This document shows, in pieces, positions 1 through 9,337 of a stretch of 64,000 bases of DNA. Both the position numbers and the translations under genes were made by a program. The DNA is from Gemmatimonadaceae bacterium (GTDB lineage Bacteria; Gemmatimonadota; Gemmatimonadetes; Gemmatimonadales; Gemmatimonadaceae). Location of the stretch: contig JBBJNV010000011.1 of the NCBI GenBank assembly GCA_037721215.1, positions 54,670 through 118,669 on the forward strand. The letters are read 5' to 3'. Numbering within the stretch: position 1 is the stretch's first letter; each line of letters opens with the position of its first letter. The notes under the pieces were generated by a model. It had not been told where the DNA came from, made no database searches, and saw only the letters and a program-made list of their open reading frames with translations.

Positions 1-33
1 GAGCGCGATGGCCGAAAGCTCGCGCGGATTCAT
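1..33 (-). CDS. 5' end of an unidentified gene (partial)
   Basis: Eleven codons run off the left edge of the window (MNPRELSAIAL). The ATG is preceded by a plausible ribosome binding site (AAGAGGTG about 6 bases upstream). It is downstream of, and in the same direction as, the phosphatase gene, about 80 bases away, so it may belong to the same transcript. Too little is visible to assign a function. Confidence 0.4.
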   Translation of the reverse strand, partial: MNPRELSAIAL

Positions 34-111
34 TCGGTAGCACCTCTTGCATGTAGCGCGGAAGACGCTGCAGACATGCGACGGTACGCGTCCGCATTGT
101 TCACGGGCGCT

Positions 112-1710
112 CTACTTCAGCGCCCGCACCAGCACCACGCCGTCCAGCCGCTCGAGCGGGGTCGCGCCGAGAGCGGCGGCCACCGTCGGCGCGAGATCCA
201 CCGTTCTGACAAATTCGCTGTAACGCCCCGCCCGGAACGCAGGCCCGTAAAAAATCAACGGAACGTGGGTATCGTAATCGTATGGGGACCCATGCGATGC
301 GGTGATCGTACTGAATAACGTCATCGGCGTCTGCGTCACGACGAGCTCGACCCCGGCGTCCGGCGGAAACTGATGCGCCCATCGCCGGGCGGTGACATTC
401 CGTATCGTGTCCGACTTCAACAGGTCCGCGAATCGATCGACCCGCGCCACACCGGGGGTTGCCCGGATTACCTTCGCGAATTCTGCAAGGACATCGTCCG
501 CGGTGCGACGGCCGCTCGCGAACGCGGCCCGGTTGGCCGTGATGATCTGCTGGTCGACGGTGATCGCCATTGTGTCGACTCCGGCGTTGCGCAACGTCGC
601 CCGAAGACCGGGAACGAGCGAAAGCATGTTGACCCGCGCCGGCGGCGGTCGCGTGCTGTCCGCCGCGAGCTCGGGGATTCTGCCTACCCCGTGATCCCCC
701 GTCAGCACCACCAGAACCCGCGTCGGGTCCCTCAGTTTATAGAGCGAGTCGAGGAAGGCGCCAACTGCGCGGTCGAGGCGCAGTGCCTGATCGTGAACCT
801 CACGCGAGTCAGGCCCATATCGATGGCCGATCAGATCGGTTGCCGACAACGACACTGCCATGACGTCGGTGTGCTGTCCCTTCCCTATCGACAACGCCTC
901 GAGACCGTTCAGCGCGAAGGCCAGCACAAGGTCGTCCATCCATGGAGTGGACCGCACTTCGCTGGCGGCGATGGCACTATCAGCCGAGAGACGATGTGGA
1001 AAGACGATGTCCGCGCCTCCGCCCTCGAAGACCACGCTGTCCCGTTCGCTGTAAGCGTTGCTCTCGAGAAGGAGCTCCCAGCTGTGCCCCGCGTAGCGCT
1101 GCGCGAGCCTGCGCGCGTTGAACCTGTTCACCCACTGCGGCAGCGAGTCCGCATAATAGGCGCTGGTCGTGAAGCGACCGTCCGGCACATACCAGTACAC
1201 CTGCTCGGCCAGCCTGCCGATCGGCAGGATTGCGCCGCGGTCCTTCAGCGAGACTGAGAACGCCCGCGACTGCGGAGTGCGCGCTTTCAGCCAGTCGATC
1301 AGCGTCGTCCCGCGAAACTGCCTCGGCGAAGCACCTGGTTGATCTGCGCTGCCAAGGGTGCGCGCGGTGTTGTCGAAGACCCCGGCCCGGTTCGCGGTGA
1401 TGCCAGTGCTCCGGGGAAAGCGACCCGCCAGAAGGGTCGCGTGGCCCGGCGCGGTTTCGGTTATCGCGTGATCGTGATGCGCATTCGTGAACCACGCACC
1501 GCCGCGCGACAATCGAGCGAGTCCGCCGCGCAATTGCGGTCCGAACCGGTCGATGTAATCACCGCGAAGCTGATCGACTGTTATCAGAACGACCAATGAG
1601 GGAGGGGCAAGGGGCGTCGGCGACGGCGCATTACGCGCAGGTCGCGGCTGCGCACAGGCCATAGTTGCGGTGAATGCGCCCAACGAGAAAATCACGGGAA
1701 TTGGATGCAT
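112..1710 (-). CDS. PafA-like alkaline phosphatase / type I phosphodiesterase, secreted
   Basis: A 532-residue enzyme of the alkaline phosphatase / nucleotide pyrophosphatase superfamily, expected to hydrolyse phosphomonoesters or diesters in the periplasm. The N-terminus looks like a lipoprotein signal (TATMAC, Cys19). Two-metal-site residues are visible in family order: Asp46 (VLITVDQLRGD), the Thr nucleophile at about 86 (ETAPGHATLLAG), then ATDLIGHRYGPDS, LTGDHGVG and ITASHGSPYDYDTHVP near the C-terminus. The Thr nucleophile and overall length match PafA-type rather than the Ser-type PhoA enzymes. Substrate is not determinable; it could be a nucleotide pyrophosphatase. No Pho-box or other regulatory site was recognised. 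The reading frame is intact. Confidence 0.85.
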   Translation of the reverse strand: MHPIPVIFSLGAFTATMACAQPRPARNAPSPTPLAPPSLVVLITVDQLRGDYIDRFGPQLRGGLARLSRGGAWFTNAHHDHAITETAPGHATLLAGRFPRSTGITANRAGVFDNTARTLGSADQPGASPRQFRGTTLIDWLKARTPQSRAFSVSLKDRGAILPIGRLAEQVYWYVPDGRFTTSAYYADSLPQWVNRFNARRLAQRYAGHSWELLLESNAYSERDSVVFEGGGADIVFPHRLSADSAIAASEVRSTPWMDDLVLAFALNGLEALSIGKGQHTDVMAVSLSATDLIGHRYGPDSREVHDQALRLDRAVGAFLDSLYKLRDPTRVLVVLTGDHGVGRIPELAADSTRPPPARVNMLSLVPGLRATLRNAGVDTMAITVDQQIITANRAAFASGRRTADDVLAEFAKVIRATPGVARVDRFADLLKSDTIRNVTARRWAHQFPPDAGVELVVTQTPMTLFSTITASHGSPYDYDTHVPLIFYGPAFRAGRYSEFVRTVDLAPTVAAALGATPLERLDGVVLVRALK

Positions 1711-1904
1711 ACTGCAATATCCGCCCGGTCCGTGAATGCGGCAACCACTCCCTAAAGTCCATTGGCAACGCGATATTAGCGTCGCCGCCGCCGAAACTTT
1801 CGGCCTCTTGCGCCCGACAGTGAACTGCCGGTTCGCGGGTTCGGAGGCGCGGGCTGTCCGGCGCCGAACTGTTCTGGAGTGCTCCCATAACCTGGAGAGA
1901 CGCC

Positions 1905-3011
1905 ATGAAAGTCCAGTCAGAGAAACGACTTCGAACGTTGGTCGCAGCGACGGCGGTTCTCACCGTGACGGTCATCGCGCCGGTCGGTTCGCCCGCCCAG
2001 GACAAACCGGTCGGCTCCGTGCCTCCGGATAAACAGAAAGCCCCTCAGCAGGTGTCCGCGTTCTTCGATTTCGAGAAGCCGCTGGACCTGATATTCACGA
2101 CCAATCTTCGACAGCTTCGGGGCGATCGGGGAACGGTCCCTCCGTGGCGCGTTGCGACGCTCGGGTACACCGGCGCGGATGGGAAACCGGTCGTGGTGCC
2201 CCTGAGGGTGCGGACCCGCGGCATCTGGCGGCTGAAGAACTGCAACTTTCCGCCATTGAGACTCAACTTTGCGGCCGTCAACACCAAAGGGACGATTTTC
2301 GAAGGACTCGACAAGCCGAAGCTCACCAGCTACTGCCAGGACAACTCCCGCTATGAGGAGTACGTGCTGCAGGAACTTCAGTTGTACCGCGTATACAGGC
2401 TGCTCACGCCGATCAGTCATCGCGCGCGTCTGACGCGCGTCACTTACACCGACAGTGCGACCGGGCGGGAAGCAACTATCCGCTCTGCTTTCATCATGGA
2501 AGACCTTTCCGTCGTCGCGGCCCGCGCTGGCGGCACCGGACTCGAGACGAAGGGTGCGCAATCCGGAGATCTCGATCCATATCACGATGCGCTGATGGGG
2601 GTGTTCGAATACTTCATCGGCAATACCGATTTTTCCATCGGCGGTCTTCACAATGCCGAGCTCGTTCAACACGCTGACGGCCGGGTTTTTCCAGTTGCAT
2701 ACGACTTCGATTTTTCAGGCGCGGTTAACGCACGCTATGCAACCGTCGATCCGTCGCTCAACTCCGACCGTGTGCGGGACCGTCTGTTTCGTGGCTTCTG
2801 TGTCGACGTTGCCGAATTCAGGAAGGTGTTTGCACTCTTCAATGAGAAGAAGGCCGCCATTTACGCGCTTTACGAGGATGAAGTCGGGGCGCGCCTGCCT
2901 CGGCGGGTCGCCAGCGAAACGCTGAAATACTTCGACGAATTCTATCGGACGATCAACGACCCCCGCGCCGCAAAACGGGAGATTACCGACGCATGCAGAC
3001 GGCGGGCATGA
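1905..3011 (+). CDS. secreted protein with a divergent CotH-like kinase fold (putative)
   Basis: A 368-residue exported protein; residues 1-32 form a signal peptide ending at about SPAQ. Three features recall the CotH family of atypical secreted kinases: a strand rich in Arg (VPLRVRTRGIWRLKNC), a helical segment that could carry a metal-binding Asn (FEYFIGNTDFSIGGLHNAEL, about residues 237-256), and an Asp-rich motif (VAYDFDFSG) resembling the DFG metal site. CotH proteins phosphorylate secreted or coat proteins. Here the similarity is structural pattern only, so a kinase role is inference. A good RBS (GGAGAGACGCC) lies just before the ATG. It stands alone, divergent from the phosphatase gene. 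Confidence 0.6.
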   Translation: MKVQSEKRLRTLVAATAVLTVTVIAPVGSPAQDKPVGSVPPDKQKAPQQVSAFFDFEKPLDLIFTTNLRQLRGDRGTVPPWRVATLGYTGADGKPVVVPLRVRTRGIWRLKNCNFPPLRLNFAAVNTKGTIFEGLDKPKLTSYCQDNSRYEEYVLQELQLYRVYRLLTPISHRARLTRVTYTDSATGREATIRSAFIMEDLSVVAARAGGTGLETKGAQSGDLDPYHDALMGVFEYFIGNTDFSIGGLHNAELVQHADGRVFPVAYDFDFSGAVNARYATVDPSLNSDRVRDRLFRGFCVDVAEFRKVFALFNEKKAAIYALYEDEVGARLPRRVASETLKYFDEFYRTINDPRAAKREITDACRRRA

Positions 3012-3162
3012 AGATGGCGCCGGAGAGGCGGGCATCGGTCGTCGGTCATGGCTCACGAGGGCACCGGTAGCAGCGTCCCGGGGTAGTAACTTACTCCGAC
3101 CGAAAACCTCCGTACCCTGGCATCACGGCCCGCATCGTCAGCCGATCAAAAGGAAGAACCGA

Positions 3163-5016
3163 ATGTATTTTCGATCAGGAAAGCTATTTGCCCGGAATGG
3201 CGCCCGCGCGTTGCCCCTGGCGGGGATCGCGATCCTCGGCGCCTGCGCTACGGGGGCGAACCGGCCTGTAACATCGTCTGGCACAGTCACACAGGCGGCC
3301 GCACAGGCATACGTGGACTCGTACGCTCGCGAGTACCAGCGGCTCTATACGCAATCATCGAATGCCGAGTGGGCATCGAACACCCGCATCGTTGCCGGTG
3401 ATTCTACCAATGCTACCCGGACGAGAGCCGCCAACGAGGCTTTGACACGGTTCGTGGGGAGCACTCAGAACATCACCACCATCCGGGCGTTTCTCGCGCA
3501 GCCACAGGTTCTCACCCAGCTTCAGAAGCGTTCACTGGAGGCAATGCTCTACAGTGCGGGCAACGGACCGCAAACTGTCGCGGACGTGGTGAATCGGCGC
3601 ATCGCTGCCGACGCAGCGCAGACGGAAAAGCTGTACGGGTATACGTTCACCGTCGCGGGAAAGCCCATCGTACCCAATCAGATTGACTCGGTGCTTCGGG
3701 CAAGCAACAACCTCGCCGAACGACGCGCGTTCTGGGAATCATCGAAGGCGATTGGACCCACCCTGAAATCCGGGATCGTGAATCTGCGCACGCTGCGCAA
3801 TCAGACCGTTCAGGCGCTCGGGTATCCGGACTTCTTTTCGTATCAGGTGTCCGAGTACGGTCTCTCCGCCGACGACATGCTGCGCCTCACTGACAGCATG
3901 AACCGCGAGCTCAGGCCTTTGTATCGTGAGCTCCACACCTGGGCGCGCCACGAGCTTGCGAAAAAGTACAAGCAGCCGGTTCCCGATCTCATCCCCGCTG
4001 ACTGGCTGCCGAACCGCTGGGGTCAGTCGTGGGCAGACCTCGTGACCGTCAAGGGATTGAATCTTGATTCTGCGTTCACAGGCAAATCCCCCGAGTGGAT
4101 CGTCCGGCAGGGCGAAGAATTTTTCAAGAGCCTCGGTTTCGATGCATTGCCCGCAAGCTTCTGGGAGAAGTCGTCGTTATATGAGCTTCCGGCAAAGTCG
4201 TCTTTCAAGAAGAACACGCATGCTTCAGCGTGGCATCTCGATCTCGACAGGGACGTTCGTTCGCTGATGAGCGTCGTTCCCGATGCGGACTGGTACGGCA
4301 CTTCCCACCACGAGCTGGGGCATATCTACTATTACATGAGCTACACCCAGCCCTCCGTCCCGCTCGTTCTGCGCGGCGGCGCAAACCGTGCCTACCACGA
4401 AGGCATCGGGACACTTTTGGAGCTTGCGTCGTCGCAACGGAAATATCTGGTGAACCGCGGCGTAATATCCGGATCCTCGGCGCCTGATCCGATGCAGCAG
4501 ATGCTCAAGGAAGCCCTCCAGTACGTCGTCTTCATGCCGTTTTCGACCGGCACCATGACTCGATTCGAGCATGAGCTGTACTCGAAAAATCTTCCCGCGG
4601 GGCAGTTCAACGCAAAGTGGTGGGAGCTCGCGCGAAAGTACCAGGGCATCGTTCCGCCATCGCCGCGCGGTGAACAGTTTGCGGACGCTCTCACAAAGAC
4701 GCACATCAACGACGATCCGGGCCAGTACTACGACTATGCACTTTCCCAGGCGCTTCTATTTCAACTGCATAACCACATCGCAACCAACATCCTTAAACAG
4801 GATCCGCACGACACCGATTACTTCGGCAACAGGCAGGTGGGAGACTTCCTGAAAACGTTGATGGCTCCGGGCGCCAGCCGCCCCTGGCGCGACGTGCTCA
4901 AGGAAACCACCGGCCAGGAGCTGAACGCTCAGGCGATGGTCTCGTATTTTGCGCCGCTTTACACCTGGCTCAGGGAACAGAACAAAGGCAGAAGTTACAC
5001 GCTGCCGGAGATTTGA
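3163..5016 (+). CDS. M2-family peptidyl-dipeptidase (ACE-like), exported
   Basis: A 617-residue zinc dipeptidyl-carboxypeptidase of the angiotensin-converting enzyme family, which removes C-terminal dipeptides from oligopeptides. The zinc site is complete: H383-E384-x-x-H387 in SHHELGH and the third ligand E413 in YHEGIG, 26 residues downstream and two more than in human ACE. The N-terminus is a lipoprotein-type signal (LGACATG). The length matches bacterial single-domain M2 enzymes. An RBS (AGGAAG) precedes the ATG. It probably works in periplasmic or outer-surface peptide scavenging. Its last 47 bases overlap the convergent metzincin gene on the other strand. Confidence 0.93.
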   Translation: MYFRSGKLFARNGARALPLAGIAILGACATGANRPVTSSGTVTQAAAQAYVDSYAREYQRLYTQSSNAEWASNTRIVAGDSTNATRTRAANEALTRFVGSTQNITTIRAFLAQPQVLTQLQKRSLEAMLYSAGNGPQTVADVVNRRIAADAAQTEKLYGYTFTVAGKPIVPNQIDSVLRASNNLAERRAFWESSKAIGPTLKSGIVNLRTLRNQTVQALGYPDFFSYQVSEYGLSADDMLRLTDSMNRELRPLYRELHTWARHELAKKYKQPVPDLIPADWLPNRWGQSWADLVTVKGLNLDSAFTGKSPEWIVRQGEEFFKSLGFDALPASFWEKSSLYELPAKSSFKKNTHASAWHLDLDRDVRSLMSVVPDADWYGTSHHELGHIYYYMSYTQPSVPLVLRGGANRAYHEGIGTLLELASSQRKYLVNRGVISGSSAPDPMQQMLKEALQYVVFMPFSTGTMTRFEHELYSKNLPAGQFNAKWWELARKYQGIVPPSPRGEQFADALTKTHINDDPGQYYDYALSQALLFQLHNHIATNILKQDPHDTDYFGNRQVGDFLKTLMAPGASRPWRDVLKETTGQELNAQAMVSYFAPLYTWLREQNKGRSYTLPEI

Positions 5017-5911
5017 ACCCGGCGGCGACGCCATAGTCGAAGGATTCGGCCGGAGAGTTGTCGGTATACCGGCAACCCTCGCCTGATCTGCTGGTGCTCT
5101 TCGGGTCACGTTCCTGCGCGAGTGATAGTTTTCGCCAGATGTCCTGCCGCTGTGCAGACACCCTCGAGGTGATCCCAAGCTGGACGTGGGCAACATCCAG
5201 CGGCGTCAGTCGCATTATGCGACTCGTTGACGGATTCATTATCGACGCCCACGCCGTCGTATGGCCGAAGCCGAGTGCGTGCACCATTTCGTGAGCTACA
5301 ATTCTTGGATCGTGCAACGTTTTCTGACTTCGCAGGAAAACACGGGCGTCATACACATCGCCGCCGGAGGTCCATGTGATCAAAGTCACGCCTTCATCGC
5401 CAGCGGTCGCCTTCAGGGCAACGATGATTGCATCCACGGGATCATCGTTCGGGCCAAGGGTGGCGGGAACGAACAATCGCATTCCGATGTCGGCTTCCAT
5501 CTGACCCAGCGTCGACCAGAACGCCGCTGAGTCGCCGGCGGTGATTGCTTCGCCCTGAGCGTGTTTCAACGCCACCGGAATGGGAAACCGTGACGGATTC
5601 CATCCCACCAGGCGGCCGCGGAACGCTGGACCCGCAGTGCGAAGAAAGCTTCCGGCAGCCCGCTTGCCGGCGCGAGCCCGCTCCAATTCTATGGGAACCC
5701 TTATACCTGCGTAAACGCCGGCGCCGATCGTCCACGCAGTGTCGCGCCCGGCCGGGTGCCCCGGGGTGGCGCTATGCTGGGGATCCGTGCCTGGCTGCGC
5801 CTCCACAACCGCCGCCCCCAACACGCAGATTGCTCCCAGCGGCCAACAGAGGCGCGCCAGGAATGTTGGAGGACGCACGTTACCGGCGGGAAAATGGCAA
5901 CGCCGCGCCAT
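4970..5911 (-). CDS. matrixin-like (metzincin) zinc metalloprotease, secreted
   Basis: About 313 residues starting at MARRCHF; an in-frame ATG 33 bases upstream is the alternative. An N-terminal signal sequence (hydrophobic LCWPLGAICVLGAAVV) is followed by a central domain. The metzincin zinc motif HExxHxxGxxH lies at residues 207-217 (HEMVHALGFGH), and a Met-turn follows (WASIMNPSTS). These are the defining features of the M10/M12-like clan. The C-terminal tail of about 50 residues is low in recognisable structure and overlaps the M2 peptidase gene tail to tail. The start overlaps the end of the TonB-domain gene by 32 bases, suggesting translational coupling. Substrate unknown. Confidence 0.75.
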   Translation of the reverse strand: MARRCHFPAGNVRPPTFLARLCWPLGAICVLGAAVVEAQPGTDPQHSATPGHPAGRDTAWTIGAGVYAGIRVPIELERARAGKRAAGSFLRTAGPAFRGRLVGWNPSRFPIPVALKHAQGEAITAGDSAAFWSTLGQMEADIGMRLFVPATLGPNDDPVDAIIVALKATAGDEGVTLITWTSGGDVYDARVFLRSQKTLHDPRIVAHEMVHALGFGHTTAWASIMNPSTSRIMRLTPLDVAHVQLGITSRVSAQRQDIWRKLSLAQERDPKSTSRSGEGCRYTDNSPAESFDYGVAAGFKSPAACNFCLCSVP

Positions 5912-6818
5912 GATCCAGCTTGAACTGGAACGATTGCCGGACAATCTGCTTCACCGGACATCCGCGAATCCTGGCCGGAGCGAACTGCGCCCTCGGCAGC
6001 ACTTCGAGAGCTGACCGCGCGAATTCCTGGTCGGAAAATTTGATGACCCGGATACTCTCCCCGACAGCGCGACCGCGCTCATCGACTACGAATTGGAACG
6101 ATGCCTCGCCCTCTACCCCGCGGTTCCGAAGATCCAGCGGATACTTCGGCGCCGCACCATTGGGGACCTGAGAGGCGATGTTATTCAGCAGGAAGACCGG
6201 GAGCGTCAGACGGAACAGCTCGTGCGAACCAGCGGGCGTTCGACTTACGAGATCCACATCGATATAGACACTGAGCTCCTGACCGGCGACTTCAGCGTTG
6301 CGAGTTGGAAACGCGCGGGCGGAGTCAGCAGCAAGAATGGCATGAATGACTGCCTTGTCCAGCGCCGGCGAAAGCGAACTTTGCGCGAGTCCCACTTTCT
6401 TCAGGGATCCGTCTCGCTTCCATGCAATCATTACCTCGAGGCCGAAGCTCAGGTGGGCAGTCAGCGGCTTCGATGACTGTACGTTCGCGAACGATTCGGA
6501 GCCCGTTCCACCGTAAGCGGCAAGCTGAAACGGCTGTGGGAGAGTCAGACGGTCTGCAATCGCGCCCATCGACAGGGCGGCGAAGCCGGTCGGCAATTTC
6601 GATGATTCCCGCCCGTCCACCCGATGCATGCGGCCAACAAAGATAAGAGTGTCTGTTCCAACCGGAGATCCCGCCGAAGCGGGACACATTGCCACCGTGT
6701 CAACCGCCGGTGACGGCATGTCGACTCGCATCGTCTGAAGCACACCAGGCACCGTGACGCCCGTCGCAGCGAACGTCAGAACGACGCCAGTGAGCACCAA
6801 CGCGAGATTGGGCATCAT
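5880..6818 (-). CDS. protein with TonB C-terminal-type domains
   Basis: About 312 residues from MMPNLALVL; a further ATG 33 bases upstream is possible, but GGGAG sits better for this start. One N-terminal hydrophobic segment (LALVLTGVVLTFAATGV) anchors it in the inner membrane or directs export. The C-terminal 100 residues match the TonB C-terminal fold: APKYPLDLRNRGVEGEASFQ, then an Arg-Gly/Asp-rich turn and a final QSFQFKL strand. A second, weaker TonB-like repeat sits at about residues 120-200 (LSFGLEVMIAWKRDGSLKKV). No Pro-rich spacer is present, so it is not a classical TonB that spans the periplasm. A role in energy transduction is therefore uncertain. It probably forms an operon with the downstream metzincin. 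Confidence 0.6.
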   Translation of the reverse strand: MMPNLALVLTGVVLTFAATGVTVPGVLQTMRVDMPSPAVDTVAMCPASAGSPVGTDTLIFVGRMHRVDGRESSKLPTGFAALSMGAIADRLTLPQPFQLAAYGGTGSESFANVQSSKPLTAHLSFGLEVMIAWKRDGSLKKVGLAQSSLSPALDKAVIHAILAADSARAFPTRNAEVAGQELSVYIDVDLVSRTPAGSHELFRLTLPVFLLNNIASQVPNGAAPKYPLDLRNRGVEGEASFQFVVDERGRAVGESIRVIKFSDQEFARSALEVLPRAQFAPARIRGCPVKQIVRQSFQFKLDHGAALPFSRR

Positions 6819-6978
6819 GTTGAGGATTCTCCCTTCAGACCACTGCTGCAATACATCGTGCCACCTCGATATCCGATTCGCAATCTAGACCTCGCGCATT
6901 GCCGATCAAGCGAGGATTATCGGCGGCGTGATTCCGGAATTTCCGCATCTGACATGGATCGGATCTCGGCATGACGTG

Positions 6979-6984
6979 TATAAT
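6979..6984 (+). promoter_or_regulatory. candidate -10 box for the secreted-protein gene
   Basis: A perfect TATAAT lies 69 bases upstream of the ATG at 7054. No good -35 hexamer is present at 16-18 bases; a CTGACA lies further upstream. It is suggestive only. Confidence 0.35.
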
Positions 6985-7053
6985 ATTCAGTACCGATGTC
7001 TGCTCGACTCCGCTGCGGTCAGCGTGGAGGATGTCATTTTCGAAAGGAATCCC

Positions 7054-7566
7054 ATGCTTATTCGGACACTGCAACGCATATCGATTTGGTCAGGCCGAAA
7101 CAGGCTGACGGCCGCCCTTGTAGCCGCTTGCCTTTTTGCGATCGCCACCTCGCCACAATCAGCGTCGGCGCAATCCGCGCAAATCAGCGGCGCCGGGCTG
7201 AGCAAGGTGGGAAAGGATACCCGGAAGCTTACTGCCAATGCCCGTGCGACCACCGGTGCGTCGAGTGCAACCGGAGAGCTGCAGTTCATTCACAACAGCC
7301 CCGCCGGATTCTCGCGCTTTCGCGGTACCGTGAGCTGCCTCAGCACCAACGGCGGCGTCGTTCAGATCAGCGGTACAGTTGACAAGGGTGAAACCGCCGC
7401 GGGCGCGCCGCTCGATGGAAAATCCTTTGCGTTCACGATCCAGGCAGCAACCTCACCCCAGTCCTTTTCTCTGCCCAATTTCGGTGACGCTGGGTCGCTC
7501 GGCGCGTGCAGCGGCGGCAGGGGTGAAACAGTTCCGGTCACGGAGATGGGCTTCCGCACGCAGTAG
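7054..7566 (+). CDS. small secreted protein of unknown function
   Basis: 170 residues starting at MLIRTLQRIS, chosen because GAAAGGAATCCC gives a ribosome binding site directly before it. The frame extends upstream without such a site. A long signal peptide (LTAALVAACLFAIATSPQSASA) is followed by a mature part of about 130 residues rich in Gly, Ser and Thr. Predicted beta strands include TGELQFIHNSPAGFSRFRG and GGVVQISGTVDKG. Two Cys (in VSCLST and GACSGG) could form a disulfide. The composition suggests an all-beta envelope or extracellular protein. I do not recognise the family. Confidence 0.65.
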   Translation: MLIRTLQRISIWSGRNRLTAALVAACLFAIATSPQSASAQSAQISGAGLSKVGKDTRKLTANARATTGASSATGELQFIHNSPAGFSRFRGTVSCLSTNGGVVQISGTVDKGETAAGAPLDGKSFAFTIQAATSPQSFSLPNFGDAGSLGACSGGRGETVPVTEMGFRTQ

Positions 7567-7627
7567 TCACAGCTCAGCCAGGAGTTGACCTTCGCCTGAC
7601 TGATCTGTGGATTCCAGACAAGCAGCT

Positions 7628-9337
7628 TCAACGCTTCCCTTTCCACCCGGGGCCGCGCACTACGCGGCCCGGTGTCGCGCCCGTGTGCGCACCGTTCCTG
7701 AGCACGGGCACCCCATTGACCATTACGTGGACCATTCCCGTCGCGTACTGGTGAGGCCGCTCGAACGTCGCATGGTCCTGAACGCGCCTTGGATCGAACA
7801 CCGCTACGTCGGCGTAAAATCCCCTGCGCAGCTCACCTCGCCGTACAATCTTCAGGTTTTTTGCGGGAAGTGTGGTGAGGCGCCGGATGGCTTCTTCGAG
7901 CGGAATCAGTTTTTCGTCGCGCACGTATCGCCCAAGGAGGCGGGCCATGTTGCCGTAGGCTCTCGGGTGCGGGTTCGATTTGAGAAACGCACCTTCCGCG
8001 GCGGGCGCGCTGCCATCAGAGCCGAAGCTGATCCACGGGATTGCGATCTGGCGGCGAACATTTTCCTCGGACATCAGGAAATACACAGTGCCCACCCGGC
8101 TTCCGTCCTCTATCACGAGATCCATTGCGGTCTCTTCCGCCGACTTGCGCCGCATTCGCGCAACCTCGCCAAGAGTCTTTCCCGTCAACGGCTTGAGCGA
8201 ATCGTTTCGGAACCCGACCAGCACGATTTTCTCAGGTGATTCCACCGCATTGAAGAAATTCTCCCATTTGTCCGTCGGCGTGCGCATCTCGACCGCCACC
8301 CGTGCGCGGACCGCTGGATCAGCGAGCCGCTTCGCCCAGGCCTTGTAACCACCTTCCTGAACCCAGGGAGGCATCGCCGCGTCGAGGCCTGTTGCGCCGG
8401 CGGTATACGTGTACATGTTGGCGCGGACGGCCTGGCCCGCTGCGCGCGCCGAATCCACTTTTGCAATCACTGCCTGGAGCTTTCCCCAGTTCGCCGTACC
8501 CGCCGCTTTCAGATGGTAGATCTCAGCGGCGACGCCGCCCTCGCGGCCAATGGTGAGAAGCTCGTCGACGGCCTGCAGAAGCCGCGCGCCCTCGCTCCTC
8601 ATGTGCGAGATGTAACTCCCGCCGTACGGTGCGGCCGCGCGGGCGAGCGCGATCAACTCAGGAGTCTTTGCATAAAACGCGGGGGCATAGATGAGCGAGG
8701 ATCCAACACCGAGTGCACCTTCTTCCATCGCCTGTCGGACGAGCGCCCTCATTCGCTCCAGCTCCGCGGGAGTGGGTTCTCGATCGGCATACCCGATTTC
8801 ATGGACGCGCACCGTTGTTGCCCCGACGAACGACGCAACGTTGGGCGAAACTCCCCGTTTAGTGAGTGATTCGAGGTACTCGCCCAGCGTTGTCCAGGTA
8901 ACATCGAACTTGAAGTCGCCCTGTTCCTCTACCATCTCTTTCTTCATCGCGTCGTTGAGCGGCCCCATCGAAGATCCCTCGCCGAAAACCTCGAGCGTCA
9001 CTCCCTGCCGGATGTCGCTCTGCGCATGCGGATCGATGATCAGCGATTCGGTTGCCCAGCTCAGCATGTTGATGAATCCAGGTGCTACCGCGAGCCCGCG
9101 CGCGTCGATCTCCGTTCTTGCGCGACTTTGCGAGAGATCGCCCATCGCAGCGATGGTGTCACCGCTGACTGCAACGTCTGACACCCGAGGCACCACGCCA
9201 GTGCCGTCGTATACCATGCCGCCGCGGATGATGATGTCGTAGGAAGCGAGCGGCACTGGCGCCGACGGCCCTCCGCTGACGGAAGGCGTGCACGATACGA
9301 GCGAAATGATCAACAGCGCTTTTGCAGGCACTCTCAT
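7628..9337 (-). CDS. N-acyl-D-amino-acid deacylase-like amidohydrolase, lipoprotein
   Basis: 569 residues. The ATG overlaps the stop of the methyltransferase gene by ATGA, which fixes the start. Residues 1-16 are a lipoprotein signal (LISLVSC). The fold is that of the D-aminoacylase/dihydroorotase-like amidohydrolases: an N-terminal beta sandwich (YDIIIRGGMVYDGTG), then a TIM barrel with HMRSEG, EIYHLKAAG, a GSDGS segment and a C-terminal KNLKIVRRGELRRGFYADVAVF strand pair. The usual first-strand metal motif HxH is replaced by PGFINMLSWA, and the bridging Cys position by Glu (LEVFGEGSS). Metal use or reaction may therefore differ from classical D-aminoacylases. It ends a run of five overlapping minus-strand genes. 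Confidence 0.8.
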   Translation of the reverse strand: MRVPAKALLIISLVSCTPSVSGGPSAPVPLASYDIIIRGGMVYDGTGVVPRVSDVAVSGDTIAAMGDLSQSRARTEIDARGLAVAPGFINMLSWATESLIIDPHAQSDIRQGVTLEVFGEGSSMGPLNDAMKKEMVEEQGDFKFDVTWTTLGEYLESLTKRGVSPNVASFVGATTVRVHEIGYADREPTPAELERMRALVRQAMEEGALGVGSSLIYAPAFYAKTPELIALARAAAPYGGSYISHMRSEGARLLQAVDELLTIGREGGVAAEIYHLKAAGTANWGKLQAVIAKVDSARAAGQAVRANMYTYTAGATGLDAAMPPWVQEGGYKAWAKRLADPAVRARVAVEMRTPTDKWENFFNAVESPEKIVLVGFRNDSLKPLTGKTLGEVARMRRKSAEETAMDLVIEDGSRVGTVYFLMSEENVRRQIAIPWISFGSDGSAPAAEGAFLKSNPHPRAYGNMARLLGRYVRDEKLIPLEEAIRRLTTLPAKNLKIVRRGELRRGFYADVAVFDPRRVQDHATFERPHQYATGMVHVMVNGVPVLRNGAHTGATPGRVVRGPGWKGKR

